DNA from: Citrus sinensis | Taxonomy: Eukaryota; Streptophyta; Magnoliopsida; Sapindales; Rutaceae | DNA length: 64,000 nucleotides | Reading direction: 5' to 3' | NCBI RefSeq assembly: GCF_022201045.2 | Contig: NC_068556.1 | Location: forward strand, 9,588,001 to 9,652,000 | Part shown: piece by piece, positions 1 to 13,082 of the stretch | Position numbering within the stretch: the first letter of the stretch is position 1 | Layout of the letters: every line of letters begins with the position of its first letter | The notes under the pieces: model-generated | The model's database searches: none | What the model saw: the letters and a program-made list of their open reading frames with translations, nothing else | Told to the model about the DNA's origin: nothing | Made by a program: the position numbers and the translations under genes

Positions 1-3000
1 GATTTATGGATTTATTTTACAACAAAATTTGTTCATGGATTACACAAGTTATAAAGCATGGGAAATTCTAAATAAAAAGGGGATTGAAATCAAGTTATAA
101 AAATTGTATTTACCCAGTTAAATTTGTTGCAGAAAATTGCTTCGATTGAAGAAGAAAAAGAGACGAGGGATAAAATGAAATTTTATTCTTTTTCTAAGAA
201 TAAATCGTTTGGTCAAGTAGCCCGTCCCTTAAAATAACCAGTTCAGCCGGTTTACCATTTAATATTACTTTTTAAAATTTTAATGTCATCCGTTGAATCC
301 AAATTTGAGCACATTTAACGTCTCAGATTCGCTGGACTGTAAGTTACCTTAAACGTAACTTAGGAATTACCTTGATGGCCTACCCACAATATAATATACT
401 TTTGTGTGCATGACTTCTTATATTAAAATAAAATTACTTGATGTTTATCTTTTCTTTATAACGTCTGTGTCATCAATTATTTAATGTTGTGTATATGACA
501 TTAATTAATTTTATTATTAATTATTAATATATACTCAATCAATAGGTGATAAATAATATGTCACATCAATCAAGATAATATTACTGTTTAAATGGCCCAC
601 CAAAGAATGAAACAGTTTTTTTTTTAAAGTAAAATCTACCTTCAGTCATTTCCATAACAATAAATTATTGATGATACATAAATAAGATATAAATTAAGTA
701 TCTCAACTAAATAAATACATCTTTATTCATTAATCATATGGTTTTTTATGATAAGAAAGAGTTTCACACCGCCTGAATTTGACGATGGTAAAGAATGCAT
801 TGCCTTTCAGTTCTTATTGATCATTTTTCAAAATGTCTTCAGGAAAAAAATCCTTTTAATACAAGTAACTTGATATGCAAATATTAAAAATAAAAATAAA
901 AGAGGGGGCAAAGCTTAAGTAAGTATTTTCACCAGTGCCTCCCTCATGATCGCGTTGCTTGTATATGTTGGGCTTTTAGTACCTTTCCTTAAAAGGTTTA
1001 AGTAGACATTGCTGTGATGTATTCTTGGGAATGATTTCATACTGCTTCTTAGGAAACTTAGACGATTGAAAGAAGCGCTTGCCGTCTCATGTTATGTCTC
1101 ACATGATGCATAATTTAACTTGTCCAAGTATTTGCACCTGTGGCTAAGTGGTAATTGTGGGGATTCAATTTTTTAAAAAAAGAAATTGTTATTAGTTTTA
1201 CAAACACTCTCTAGCACAATAATATGTATTTTTTAACATGTAGATTCAGAATTTTACAATATTGTAAACTAATTTTTCAGTTGTTTACGACATCGTAAAA
1301 ATCTTTTACAACGTTGTAAAAGATACATACATTTATAGTGTTGTTTTGAGGACTTTTTCCTGACATGCATAAGGAGACATATGTAAGCACATTAATATTT
1401 GGAGAGATATATATATCTCTATCCCTATCCAAATTTTAGAAGGAGCCCTAATATGATATATAACTCCGAGACATATAACAAAAATTTGATTATTTATATC
1501 AAGTTTTCGCTAAGCTCATTTACGGCTTAGGCAAACAATTACTCAACAAAAGAATAAGAGCTTTGCTTTTCGCTGCTTACAATCAGGGGCGAATTCAAGA
1601 CTTTTGATTAGTGTGAGCTAATTTATAAATTTATTGTAAATATCAGTGTATACATAAGAGCAAAATAATACATATATCAAGTAATGCGACATTAAAATTC
1701 TTAATAAAATTCATATATTTAATAAACAAATGATAACAGTACAACAAATAAACTTTTTACATAAATAATTAAAATTTGACCATAAAAAATTATTTATGAA
1801 ATCTTTTTCTATTATTGACTGAGAAGGTAAAATATTTGAGTAATTGGGTACAATGAAAAATAAAAAAGCATGTATAAAATTGAAGGAAATAAACCATAAA
1901 ATAAAGATTTTTTGTTAATTAATTGTTATTATATGCCATTTTGTAACTTTTGCGGAGAATCATTTTGTAACTTTCTAATACAACTGATGATTTTATAATA
2001 TATTTGAAATACTTTTATTTTTAATTAGACCAAACAATAACGTTTTTTTATAATAAGTTAAAGTAGTAATCACATTTTAGCCTCTAATATATTATTTTAT
2101 AAATTAAGTCTCTAACTCGTGAAAGAAAGAATTGAATGACATGGGGACATAGTTTAAAATAAAATGAAAACTTAATTAATATATGAAAATTAGAAAAATC
2201 GAAGGGATAACGTGGGGTCTAGCCCACCTTTAGTTCACCACTACTCGATGGAGTTTGAAAATTGGGATTTTACTTGGGACTCAATTTCAGCTGTGGAAAT
2301 ATTTATAAGTGGATTCCTTAGATCCTCCAAAATCTCAGCAGTAAAAATAGAATAGTTAAGGTTTTTTTTTTTTTTTCTTTCTAAATTTTTATGTTATTTT
2401 ATATCTAATATATCAATCACAATATTATAAAGATTTAGCACAACACTAGATTTAAATCCGTTACTATAACAAATTGTAGCAAAAAAAAAAACCAATATTA
2501 GATTAGATCTCTAAAGATACTGACTACCCCACCTGAAGCCCTAGACACACTGATTTTTTTAGGAATGCTTGTAAAATTATATTTTAATTAGCATGCAGAC
2601 GTGCCAATATTTTCTTTGGGTACGTATTTCAAAAATTATCTTACAATTAATATTAATGACGTTGCGTTGCTTGATATATGTATTTGGCTAAAAATTATTT
2701 TATACAGTCGAGCATGGTTTGGGATTCTATGCCTACAAGAAGCGAAACCTTATCCCTGTATACATAAGGAGATACATACACCCTTATTGGTATTTATAGA
2801 GAGATATACCTATCCCTATCTAAATTTTAGGTTTATAAACAACCCCATAAGTGCTCGAGGTCATGCCCTGCCGTCAATATCTCGAGGTGAGAGTCCCCCA
2901 GAGTCTTATACATAGCCCATAGACTTGAGAGTCCACGAAAGTCTTCTACAGCCCATAGACTTGAGAGACAAAATTTCTAACCTTGGAAATATTTACAATA

Positions 3001-3770
3001 GTGGACTCATGAGTAATTGAGTATTCTCAAAACTCAGCAGCAAAAAGAGAATATTTGGATAACCCAGTATGATAATGCATAATCACCTCTAAAATTACAT
3101 ATAACAAGCAAATTAGGATGTTTGTCCTATGCGATTCCGACCCAAGATAATTGGATTTGTCGAGTTAACTATGTACTGGCTCTCTTGATAAATCAATAAA
3201 AAGTTCTAATTGTACAATATGAACTTAAACAAAACAAAAATAAATAAAAAATCTTATAATGGTTGACAGACACCAACAAGTGGTGAGACGCCCACTGGTA
3301 GATTTGGATCTCTAGAGATACCAAATACCAAACTTAAAGCCCCCGTTTCTCTTTGGCTGTTTGACAGCAACTGATTCAGTGCCCCTAGTTTTGCTTAAAC
3401 TGATCATTTCCAATGCTCATAAACATTAAAATAATAAACAATCAAAGTTTCCCTATAATAAAATAAAGCCAATTTGTCATACATAGCATTGACATGATGG
3501 GAATTACAAGGGGCTAAGGGGAACTTTTCCTTAGAAAAATAAAAGAAGAACCATCCTTGCTTTACGAAGTGAACATGATTGACTAATTGATCAGAGAAAA
3601 TCACATGGCCGGTCATGAATTGAACTTGGACCTGCACTCTTCAAGGCATCCCAAGAATTTTCCTTGCAATGATGTTAGAACTTAGAATTAACCTTTAACT
3701 ACCACCACCGCATTAATAACAAAATGGTCAAAAAGGCAAAAAAAAAGTAAGAATGTGAGCACGGTCTGTA
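1..3770. other. AT-rich intergenic stretch, no gene seen
   Basis: No convincing coding region is present; the one longer open frame (2601-2915) has no recognisable protein features. Two stretches, about 1365-1445 and 2755-2830, resemble each other: each has a run of AGAGATATA or TCTCTA followed by CCTATCC and AAATTTTAG. They are probably remnants of one dispersed repeat. Homopolymer runs and ATTA-rich sequence fill the rest. Confidence 0.6.
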
Positions 3771-3774
3771 AAGC

Positions 3775-3782
3775 TATAAATA
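3775..3782 (+). promoter_or_regulatory. TATA box of the ACC oxidase gene
   Basis: The sequence is TATAAATA and lies 48 bases upstream of the ATG at 3830. A start site about 30 bases downstream would give a 5' leader of only about 20 bases, which is short but possible. The assignment is by consensus and position only. Confidence 0.55.
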
Positions 3783-3829
3783 CCCTCTTTGTTACCCATC
3801 TTTATGATCAGATAGAAACATAACAAAAG

Positions 3830-4959
3830 ATGGAGATCCCTATTCCTGTGATAGATTTTAATGAACTTGAAGGGGAGAATAGGAAGAAAACAATGGCCCT
3901 TCTGCATCAAGCTTGTGAGAAATGGGGCTTCTTTCAGGTTAGACTTAGAGGATGATGGTGTTATCTTTATTTCAATTGAAATATCTGTGATTGCCACTTC
4001 ATTGTAACTAATATAAATGCACTTTAAGCACTACAGGTTGATAACCATGGGATAGACAAAAAGTTGATGGAGAAGGTGAAGCAACTGGTGAACTCACACT
4101 ATGAAGAATATTTGAAGGGAGGTTTCTATGATTCAGAGTTGGTTAAAAGCCTGGAAAAGGAAAACAAGAACAACATAAGAGATGTAGACTGGGAAAGCAC
4201 CTTTTTCATATGGCATCGCCCATCCTCAAACATCAATGAAATTAGGAATCTGTCAGAGGATTTCCGGTGAGTCATTCTGATGCTCAATTACCAATGATTC
4301 TCTAACATAACTCTTCAAAATAATATGATTGTGCATACTGAGCTATATCTGATGCATAATGCAGCAACACAATGGAGGACTACATAGCTCAACTAATAAA
4401 GCTAGCAGAGAAGCTTTCTGAGCTCATGTGTGAGAATCTTGGTTTAGAGAAGAGTTACATAAAGAATGCATTCTCAGGGGAAAAGGGTCCTTCTGTGGGG
4501 ACAAAAGTAGCAAAATACCCTCAATGTCCTTATCCGGAACTCGTCAGAGGACTTCGAGAACACACTGACGCGGGTGGAATCATCCTCTTGCTCCAAGATG
4601 ACCAAGTTCCAGGTCTTGAATTTTTCAAAGATGGAGAGTGGGTAAAGATCCCTCCATCCAGAAACAACACCATATTTGTTAACACAGGTGACCAAGTGGA
4701 AGTTTTGAGTAATGGGAGGTATCAAAGTGCTTTGCACCGCGTCATGCCTGAAAAGAATGGAAGCAGACTCTCCATTGCAACCTTCTATAATCCTGCTAAC
4801 GATGCTATTATTTCTCCAGCTATCAAACTCTTATACCCCAGTTACTACAGTTTTCAAGACTACCTGAAGCTTTACGGCACCACCAAGTTCTCAGACAAGG
4901 TCCCTAGACTTGAATCCATGAAGGAGATTGCCAATGGACACCAGATCCTCCTTTCATAA
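3830..4959 (+). CDS. ACO1: 1-aminocyclopropane-1-carboxylate oxidase (ACO1-like)
   Basis: This enzyme makes ethylene from ACC, using Fe(II), ascorbate, O2 and CO2, in the last step of ethylene synthesis. Three exons join in frame: 3830-3937, 4037-4266 and 4365-4959, all with GT-AG introns, giving 310 residues, normal for ACC oxidases. The N-terminal DIOX_N part covers about residues 6-100 and the 2OG-Fe(II) oxygenase core about 150-255. The iron ligands are visible as H179 and D181 (in REHTDAGG) and H237 (in LHRV). R247 and S249 (RLS) bind the carboxylate. The start is the first ATG after the TATA box and opens with MEIPIPVIDF, typical of the family. From memory the closest Arabidopsis relative is ACO1 (At2g19590). 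The catalytic set is complete and no lesion is seen. Confidence 0.95.
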
Positions 4960-4989
4960 AATTATCAACTACTTAAACGATTGCTATGT

Positions 4990-6240
4990 AAGGGATCATC
5001 AGTTTGATGCTGTTATGTTTTCTGCATAGAATATGTTCTTTAAATTCTTAACTAGCATAAAGAGTTATGTTGTTAAATTCTAAAGGAGATGAAAATGACA
5101 CTTTCTATTTCCTATGTTTATCATTCATCTATACTGATGAATATACTAATAAGGTTATAAAAATCAACCAGTTTACTTACTTCAATATGAAATCCAGTTA
5201 CCAAAGAGACAACTAATTAAAGGCATAACCAAGATATTCATCAAGAAGTTGACCAAAGTATGTAAAATATTATCAAGCATTCTTACGTCACCAAAGCAAA
5301 AAAAAGAGGCCAAATAGATATTGTGAGCTGTTTCTGGTGATGTGAGAGATGAGATAAGACTAGATATTGTGAGCTGAGAAAAGGTGAGTTGGTTAAATTG
5401 GAGCCTAGGGAAGTTCAAATTGTACACAAGCACCTGTTAGGGACTCATATTTGTCCCTGTGTGGTCATGGGGTTGTGTAAAATTCAAATCATTAGTTAAA
5501 AACAGACTTATTTCTTTTTAAGTTAATTTTAAATAAAAAAAAAAGAGGGAATAGAATTGGTAATCCAAAACCACAGAGTCTCCCTGTGCAATACACTTTC
5601 TCATTTGATTGTTTAAGTCATACAAGTTGAGATATGGAAAACTACAGAAATGAAATTGGAATAAGATTTCCCAAACTGAATCATTTATGACATACTTATG
5701 TCTTCAGAATGTGTCTAGAACCAAAATAAAGAAAAGATTTCCAGTATATCATTAATAACGGGCAGGCCATGCTATCCGTAAAGTACAGTTACCTATGGCG
5801 AATTATGGGACATTTTGGGGGTATTTGACCTGGGAAAATTTTCAGTTTGCAACAGATTTAGAAATAACCCCCATCAGATTCTTAGATTTTTGGAGGTAGC
5901 ATTTATTATCATTAGCATCTAGGAGGGCCAAGAACACATATATTGCAAGACATGCCCATAATAACAGCATGATTAACTCTCTGAATATTGTGAGAATAGT
6001 TATCAATCTAAACATATGAAAACCAATATAACTAGTAGTACTTTAGAGAAATGATCAAGAGTTTCAGCATAACTACAGTTTGCTTCCAGAATAGAACACG
6101 CACAGCAACACCCAAGAAATGATCTAAAGTATTGATCAATATCAATTTTCCAAGTGAAAGCTAACAAGTTGAGCAAATTTGAGTTTTCCCAAAGACTAAA
6201 TCCTCACATGGCAAGCAAAAATAAAATAAAATAAATTGAA
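4990..6240. other. Intergenic region with 3' ends of two convergent genes
   Basis: This stretch separates the ACC oxidase stop from the stop of the opposite-strand FANCE-like gene, so it should hold both 3' untranslated regions. I see no coding region, RNA gene or clear repeat. The open frame at 5182-5433 (-) has no protein-like features. Confidence 0.5.
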
Positions 6241-6246
6241 TAATGG

Positions 6247-7850
6247 CTAAAAGTTAGCCAATTTTGATAATATGGATTTGGTGACAATAGTATTTGTGTG
6301 CTGAACAGCTTCAACCAGTAGAACCTTATGTGAAATTAACAAGGGAGCACATTTGTTGACTAAACATAACAAAAAGTTTCCAAATTTTAAAGATTTTGAA
6401 AACCTTTCAGTCAATTCCCGGACTCGGTAAACAATGTGATCAACAGAATCCTGGGTTAAATGAACATTATGATTCAATATGTTTTGGAACAGCGTAAATA
6501 ACGATTCTGTCCATACCAGTTCATTGGAGATAAGACTTTGGTGGCATGGAAGACAGATGCATTTCCTTTCAGCTTCTGCTCCAGAAAGAACCTTCTGGCA
6601 GAAGGCTGAAACATGACCTGGGTGCAAGCATTCCCTCACAATCCTTGTTATCATTTCGCATACAGCATTGTTGATACCCCCTTTCCGCAGAAACAATGGA
6701 AACAACAGTGCATGCACAGCCGCCCTCTGATGGATTTTGCAGTACTCTATCATTGTACTCATAAGCACACGAGAAGCCAGTTCCTCAAGGACCAATAACT
6801 TTGGAAGGACAACCGAACAGAGGACCTGACTTGGCCAAGAAAGTTCCTCATCACTTCCATTTGATAAATGTGAAATCAAAACTGAAGCCATCTCATCATC
6901 TGCTTTCCAAGGTTCAATCACACCCAAAACAGCAAAAGAATCAACTCCTTTATCTAAACAAAGTCGACGCATTTCATTAGCTAAGCCTACAGTTTTAGAA
7001 CTAGATTCAAAATTCACAATCCGCTCTCTCAAATCCCTGGCAAGTTCTTCAATCTCACTCGATAGAGTCACATTTACAGGACAATCAATCTCAATTTCAC
7101 TCACTTCATGTTCAACATTCTCTCCAAGATCACTTGACAAATCCTGATCACTGTTATTTTCACAAGAACTGAAAAGCTTTCTTGAATTGAGCTCGTTGGG
7201 CAATATAGGAAGCCAAGGAAGAAGCAAATCGTCATCATTTGTCACGAAGTCCTGAATCCACCCAGGCAGAGACTCAAACTCTTCAACAACTTTTTGTTCC
7301 TCAGAATCCAAGCTCAAACCAGAAATCCGCTCATTATTTGACTCAGACAGTACATCGAGCAGATTGCGGGCAGCTCTCTTGGCCCAGAAATCGCTCCCCA
7401 CATCACCACCACCACCACCCAAAACATCCCTGGCCAGCCTACATAAATCATGCCCACTAAATAACTTATTCTCAAGAGCAAGAAACGATAAGATCCTCGA
7501 CTGAACAAAACAAGGTAGAGTCTGTATAAACATAACCCTGTTATAAATGTAAATCCAAAACAACCCATCAGTCACTCAAAAATTTGCCTCCCTAGCCCTA
7601 ATCCTAACCAATTTAAGCAAGTTCTGTTTTCTGCTTACGTTTTAGTGGTCGGTGAAGAATATGAATCGTCAACAGTGACATTGCAGGGTTTCGTGAGCAT
7701 GGCAATGAGTGAGCCTGCAGTGATCGGGCTTGAGGTTGACGATGATGACGTGGCAGTGGCACCGAAAGATTGTTGCAGCCACAGAGACGCTTTCGTTTCT
7801 GGTGTTCGGTCGTTCAGAAAAATGTCCATGAGTGGGACCCACGACTCCAT
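6247..7850 (-). CDS. FANCE: Fanconi anemia group E (FANCE)-like protein
   Basis: Two exons on the minus strand, 7850-7639 and 7537-6247, join in frame across a 101-base GT-AG intron to give 500 residues. The protein opens with MESWVPLMDIFLND and carries a Gly run (about residues 104-109). An acidic middle follows, then a long helical C-terminal half, where FANCE proteins have the domain that binds FANCC and FANCD2. An in-frame ATG 51 bases upstream (7901) could add 17 residues; I chose 7850 because its N-terminus matches what I recall of plant homologues. FANCE belongs to the nuclear interstrand crosslink repair complex, and in Arabidopsis the FANCC-E-F module also limits meiotic crossovers. 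The family call rests on recalled similarity to At4g29560 and on neighbouring gene order. Confidence 0.75.
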
Positions 7851-7904
7851 TGTTTTGGTTCTCTTTCTCAGGTGTGAGCTGTGACTGAGACTTCTCTGCA
7901 AGTG

Positions 7905-10900
7905 TTTATTTCTTTTAGTACGAAAAGACGCGGGAAAAAATTATTTGTTTACGTTGGAGGTTGAGTTAAATAAAACTTGTTGCCAAACGGCCCCGGAACA
8001 TTGGCGTCTGGCGAGCATATTCATGCCACGCGGAAACTTCTATCTCTTGCACCAAACGGACGCGTTTAGGAAATAAACCGCCTTTTGAGAGACGTGTTTC
8101 TACGATCGGCTACGGATCACGTGGCACCGCCACAGGCGATGCCGCGGGCTTTCTAGCTTGTACGTGCACACCATCGTATGGCTTTGTGTGTATTATTGTT
8201 TTGCCTGATTGCTTATTTTATTTTGATATTTTTAAGTAGTTTTTTTTTTTTAACATTAGTGTTACAATTAAACAACTATTAATATACGTCTACTCTACTC
8301 ATATTTTATAAAAGTAAAAATTGGTTCCACACAATTATTTCATAATTGAGAAAGAAATTAATGTCACTAACCATTCGATCAAAAGTCGAGTCACTAAGTA
8401 ATTATTCATTAAAAAAAATAATATTATTATTTTACAAGTTAATTAACGGAAGGATGAAAAAATAGCAAATTGTTATGTTATAAGGGTTAATTTAGTGATT
8501 TGTTACACTTCAATAATTCTTTTAATAATTTATTATTTTGATATAACTAGAGTATAATAATCCTTTATTTATTTATTTATCTTTTCATAAGAAGTCTCAC
8601 TTATACGTCCGTGAAAGAGATTTTTGTGTAAAATCATAAGAATGAATATAACAATCAATATTCTGTTGGCACAATTGTTGTTCCCTTAGGAAAAAAAAAA
8701 TAGCGACATCACATAATTGTTGTTTGCTGACAATTAGTATGTTATTTTATAATCCTTTTTTTTTTAATCTTGAAAAAGATATGAAGATCGCATATAAATC
8801 AAATTTGTTATTTTCACATTTAAAGCTTGAGAAAGAAAATTGAAGGAACGCGACTCAAGATGCACTTAATTAATTATATGATAGCAGCTCTTTGGCCCTA
8901 ATTTTATCCATGTGTATATATATATATATGTACGATTTTTTATCACTTTAAATGAATATGTTAAATTTAAAAATAAAATAAAAATAATCGACAACCATAA
9001 AAAAATTTTGCATGTAAATTAAAAAGTTGTGCTACACATCTCAAATTATTTATTTCAAAAAATAATTTTAAATGATGTGACATTTATGAATTAGTTAGTA
9101 AGGACAATACAACTAATTCACTTGAATTTTGTAAAAAATTACCAACTAATTAATGAATGACATACTAGTTGGGATAGAATTTGAGAAAAAAAATTTAAAT
9201 GTCTATCATTACTCATAAATTAAATTTGCTTAACTAATTTTAAATCCTAACTGTACTATTGTATGAGACATTCTTTTGTAGTTTGTCGGCATTAATATAC
9301 CAATAAATAAACATGTTAAGAGATTGTTGTGTGACTTGTGTCATATATTCTCGATGATATTTTTTTAGAGTAATAATATAGTCACAAACTTTTGTACAAA
9401 CAGATGTGGCATAATAAAATTAATTGAATTAAATATCTCTTACCCCACATAATTTATTTTTATTATTTTATACTTTCATTCAACCGATGAATTAATATCA
9501 ACTCAGTTTGTATAAAATAAATTTATACAAGCATTTGGGACTGTATTACCACTCTTTTTTTATAATGATAAACCTTTTAGTAATGTCCAATTTGTAAAGT
9601 TGGAATATAAATTTGTACTTCAGATTGATATATTATTTAAATTTTAATATGGTATGTGTTAATTTTTAATTTTTTATATTAATGAAAAATAACAAACTTG
9701 AATTTTACCTAATAGATGTTAAATTGAAAACTTAAAAGCAACAACAGCCGGTCAACGTCCGTCAGCAGTCAGCACTAGCAGTTATTGTAACTTTGTAAGG
9801 TGGTAGCTTGTGACGGCGAAGAATTGGTTGTTGGTGCTTTTGGAATTTTAAAATTTAAATATCAATTTAAATAATATTAAGTACAAAAATAAAATAAAAA
9901 TAATTTTCTATTGTTAAAATAATACCAAAATATAGACTAAACATGACCTATTTTGGGGGCTAACATAATAAAAATCAAATTTAATCCAGTTTTTTTCTGT
10001 CCAAACTAGACCCATTGGAGATGGAGGTGCAGGTCAAACACATCACAAAAATAATTTTGTCAAAATACATCATTTTTTTAAAAACAAGAGTTTGTATGAG
10101 TAACAACATTTCTTATAAGTTACAACACACTAAAAAAGTCAATAAAAGCACTTCTTTAACCTTCAAAGTGTCTTTTACTCTATTAGTTGAGTCCATTTCT
10201 CAAAATCAATTGTCTACAAAAGATAACCACATCGATGATGAAAATAATGTAATAAAATTTTTTTAAGTAATATTTTATATAGGAATAATTTTTATGCTGT
10301 TATTAAAATTTTGATCTTAATTTGGACCAGTTATTAATGAGAATTAATTCCACATGATAATAAATTATAATTTTTTTTAGATCTTGACTTAAAGAAAATT
10401 GCCGTCACATTGTAATGATTATTTATATATTACAAAATATATAAGTTTTCTTACATTAAATGTTTATAACAGAGAAATTATTTCTGTAAAATTGTTTGGG
10501 ATAATAATTTATTCTTAAAAATTATTACTAAATTATTGTATAATATTTATAGAATTTACATTGAGAAAAAAAAACATAGAAAAAAATGTAAACATTTAAG
10601 TTTTTAAGATAACTTATATATCTTGATTCTTACCACTTCATAAATATATATACTAATTTTTTATGACTATATCTATCTCTTTTATTAATATTTATACTTT
10701 GGATTTGAAAAATTAACTATTAATATAGTGCATACTTGACTTGACTTGACTTTTACTTGTACTAAAAATAATTGAGTCAAAATAGTAATTTTGTTACCGT
10801 AATATAAAATTAGTTGATCTCAAATTATGATTATAAAGAAATTTTGCTGTAATAAATTAACACTGATTTATGTTATTTTATATTTAAAATTTGGTCTAAT

Positions 10901-11240
10901 AATTTAAATTTTCTTTTAACATTTTATAACACGCGTACTTAAAATCATATATAATTTTATATTTTTTTCTTATCCAATAACACTACCAATTACACCATTA
11001 TCAAAAGTAAATCAACCCATTATTAAATTTCATATCCCTTAAAAAATTTCATATCCCTTAAAAGTCTCTTATCGTATGATAACCTCATTGATGGCCTTGT
11101 ACTAAATTCTTCTCCCTACCGTGAACGCTCGTTATCCAGCTACAACACCCATTTACCCAAACGAGGACTGCTCAAATCTACTTTGTCAATATATTCGTTC
11201 ACAAGCTTCTTTCTAAAACCAACCAAGACTCCGTTTTCCA
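7905..11240. other. AT-rich intergenic region
   Basis: About 7900-8170 is GC-richer and is probably the 5' leader and promoter of the FANCE-like gene. From 8200 to 11000 the sequence is strongly AT-rich, with no supported gene, and contains a MITE (see 9367-9555). A 19-20 base direct duplication around ATTTCATATCCCTTAAAA sits at about 11026-11066, just ahead of the tetraspanin promoter. Confidence 0.55.
9367..9555. mobile_element. Foldback MITE, copy 1
   Basis: The ends are inverted: AGAGTAATAATATAGTCACAAA on the left, with its imperfect complement ending in ATTACCACTCT on the right. Inside, TTGTACAAA-type arms face each other around an AT-rich centre. It matches the better preserved copy at 55423-55626 along its length. 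Flanking T runs hide any target duplication. It has no coding capacity and is older, with more mismatches between its arms than copy 2. Confidence 0.7.
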
Positions 11241-11266
11241 CTTTTTAACACTACTTTTAGAAAAGC

Positions 11267-13061
11267 ATGGGAGTATCCAACAACATAACAGCAGTCCTAA
11301 ACTTCATAGCCCTACTATGCTCAATTCCCATAATAGCCTCCGGAATCTGGCTTGCATCCAAGCCGGACAACGAGTGCATCCATCTCTTCCGGTGGCCGGT
11401 GGTCCTCCTCGGGGTCCTTGTCCTCTTGGTCTCCCTCTGCGGCTTCATCGGGGCTTACTGGTACAAGGAGACTCTCTTGGCCTTCTACCTCTGCGTTATG
11501 GCCATTCTGATAGTGCTCCTTCTCGTCGTCCTCGTCTTTGCCTTTGTCGTAACCAGGCCGGACGGCAGCTACTATGTCCCCGGAAGAGCGTACAAGGAGT
11601 ACAGGCTTGACAAGTTTTCCAGTTGGCTTAGAGACCACGTGGTGGATTCCAAGAATTGGAACAAGATTAGGGCTTGTCTTGCTGATACCGATACTTGTTC
11701 TAAGCTTTCCCAGCAATATGTCACCGCTGATCAATTCTTTTCTGCTCACATCTCTCCACTTCAGGCGAGTGATTAAATCTTGAATTTTTTTTTTTATTCT
11801 TTTACAATTTAGCCCAATTCTTTTCCGTAGTGTAAATAACAAGTTAATCCTGGGGAAATAGTGGCACATTTTCACTGGTTGTTGTGTAAAGAGTTTCAGG
11901 GATATGATTGATATGCTCTGTTTGTGATTTGATAGATACAGATCAGACCATCATCATCTATTGATCTTTGGAACTCACTGGAGCAACTAGGTTTATGTTC
12001 CAGTGAGTTCCAAATTTTGGACCCACTCCTTCCTTAAAATAATTTCCAGGGCCCACCATTAAACGGGTGCTTTTTATTTTTTTATTTTTTCCCAAATTTG
12101 AGGTCAATAAACCTCACATGCGGTATGCCTGTATGGCTGTATCTGTATGTGCCCCTTTTCTTGGATCAATATTTTGGGTTGTGACTATAGTATATTGGGT
12201 GTCGTACTAGAATATAAAAATACCGTCCATTCTTAGATTTAATTAATTTGTGTTAACTTTATAATTTTGACAATGTTCAGACTGTAGTGCACGATATATT
12301 TAAAGTTAGGCCCCAGTATTTGGGCTACACTAAATTAATTGATTTGCTACACTGCTTTTGGCTTAAACAAGCATGACTTCATCGACATGAGCCATCCTTT
12401 GTTGTGGGGTATATGCAATTATCTAAGAAGATGAAAATTTTTGTAACCATTATGAACCCCAGGAAAGTTTGTGCCAACAATAGGGTAATAATAAGTAATA
12501 ACCAACACAACCACCTCCATTATTATGAAAGGCTAATGAATTTTGGCCCCAGATAAAGGTAATCAATCAAGCCCACAACAGCTAGCTTTGTCTTCATTGC
12601 AAAAGATAGAAAAAGGGCACGTTATGTTATTGTTGCCAGCCTTGACTTGTATGTAAAGACATGGTTAGCAGTTTGGTGGTGGGTTGCTTGCTTTTATTAA
12701 GGTTTTGATTCTTCTTTTTTTTTTCTCCCCCCCTTTGTATTTTTCACAGTCAGGATGCTGTAAGCCGCCAACAATTTGTGGGTTTAGTTATGTGAACCCA
12801 ACGCTGTGGCTAAACCCTGTGAACCCAACAGGGGACCCGGACTGCTTCTTGTGGAGCAACGACCAGAGTCAACTCTGCTACAATTGCAGCTCTTGCAAAG
12901 CTGGTCTGTTGGGAAACCTGAGAAACGAATGGAGAAAAGCCAACATAATTCTGATTGTTGCAGTTGTGATTCTGATTTGGGTCTATCTCATTGCCTGCAG
13001 TGCCTTCAAAAATGCCCAGACTGAAGATCTTTTCCGCAGATACAAGCGTGGTTGGACTTAA
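11267..13061 (+). CDS. TET2: Tetraspanin (TET2-like)
   Basis: Two exons, 11267-11764 and 12750-13061, give a 269-residue four-span plasma-membrane protein. Membrane segments lie at about residues 7-29, 43-65, 72-95 and 228-250, with the large extracellular loop between the third and fourth. That loop holds the plant tetraspanin motif GCCKPP (from residue 168) and further paired cysteines (CYNCSSC). Tetraspanins organise membrane microdomains and plant members act in cell-cell signalling and development. The sequence closely resembles what I recall of Arabidopsis TET2 (At2g19580). The splice that restores the conserved PLQSGCCKPP uses a GC donor (CAG/GCGAGT) rather than GT. A GT donor three bases further on, paired with a later AG, would also stay in frame but would replace the conserved QSG with QAR. 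Confidence 0.93.
11967..12014. repeat. Perfect 16-bp inverted repeat in the tetraspanin intron
   Basis: The arm TTTGGAACTCACTGGA (11967-11982) is followed after a 16-base loop by its exact complement (11999-12014). In RNA it would form a strong hairpin inside the single intron of the tetraspanin gene. It could be the remnant of a small foldback element, a processing signal or chance; no function is known to me. Confidence 0.8.
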
Positions 13062-13082
13062 ACTCTAACCACTTGTCCAAAC

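Noticed and set aside
2601-2915. Open frame of 104 codons in the first intergenic region
   Set aside because: The translation has no domain-like pattern, and it overlaps a dispersed repeat.
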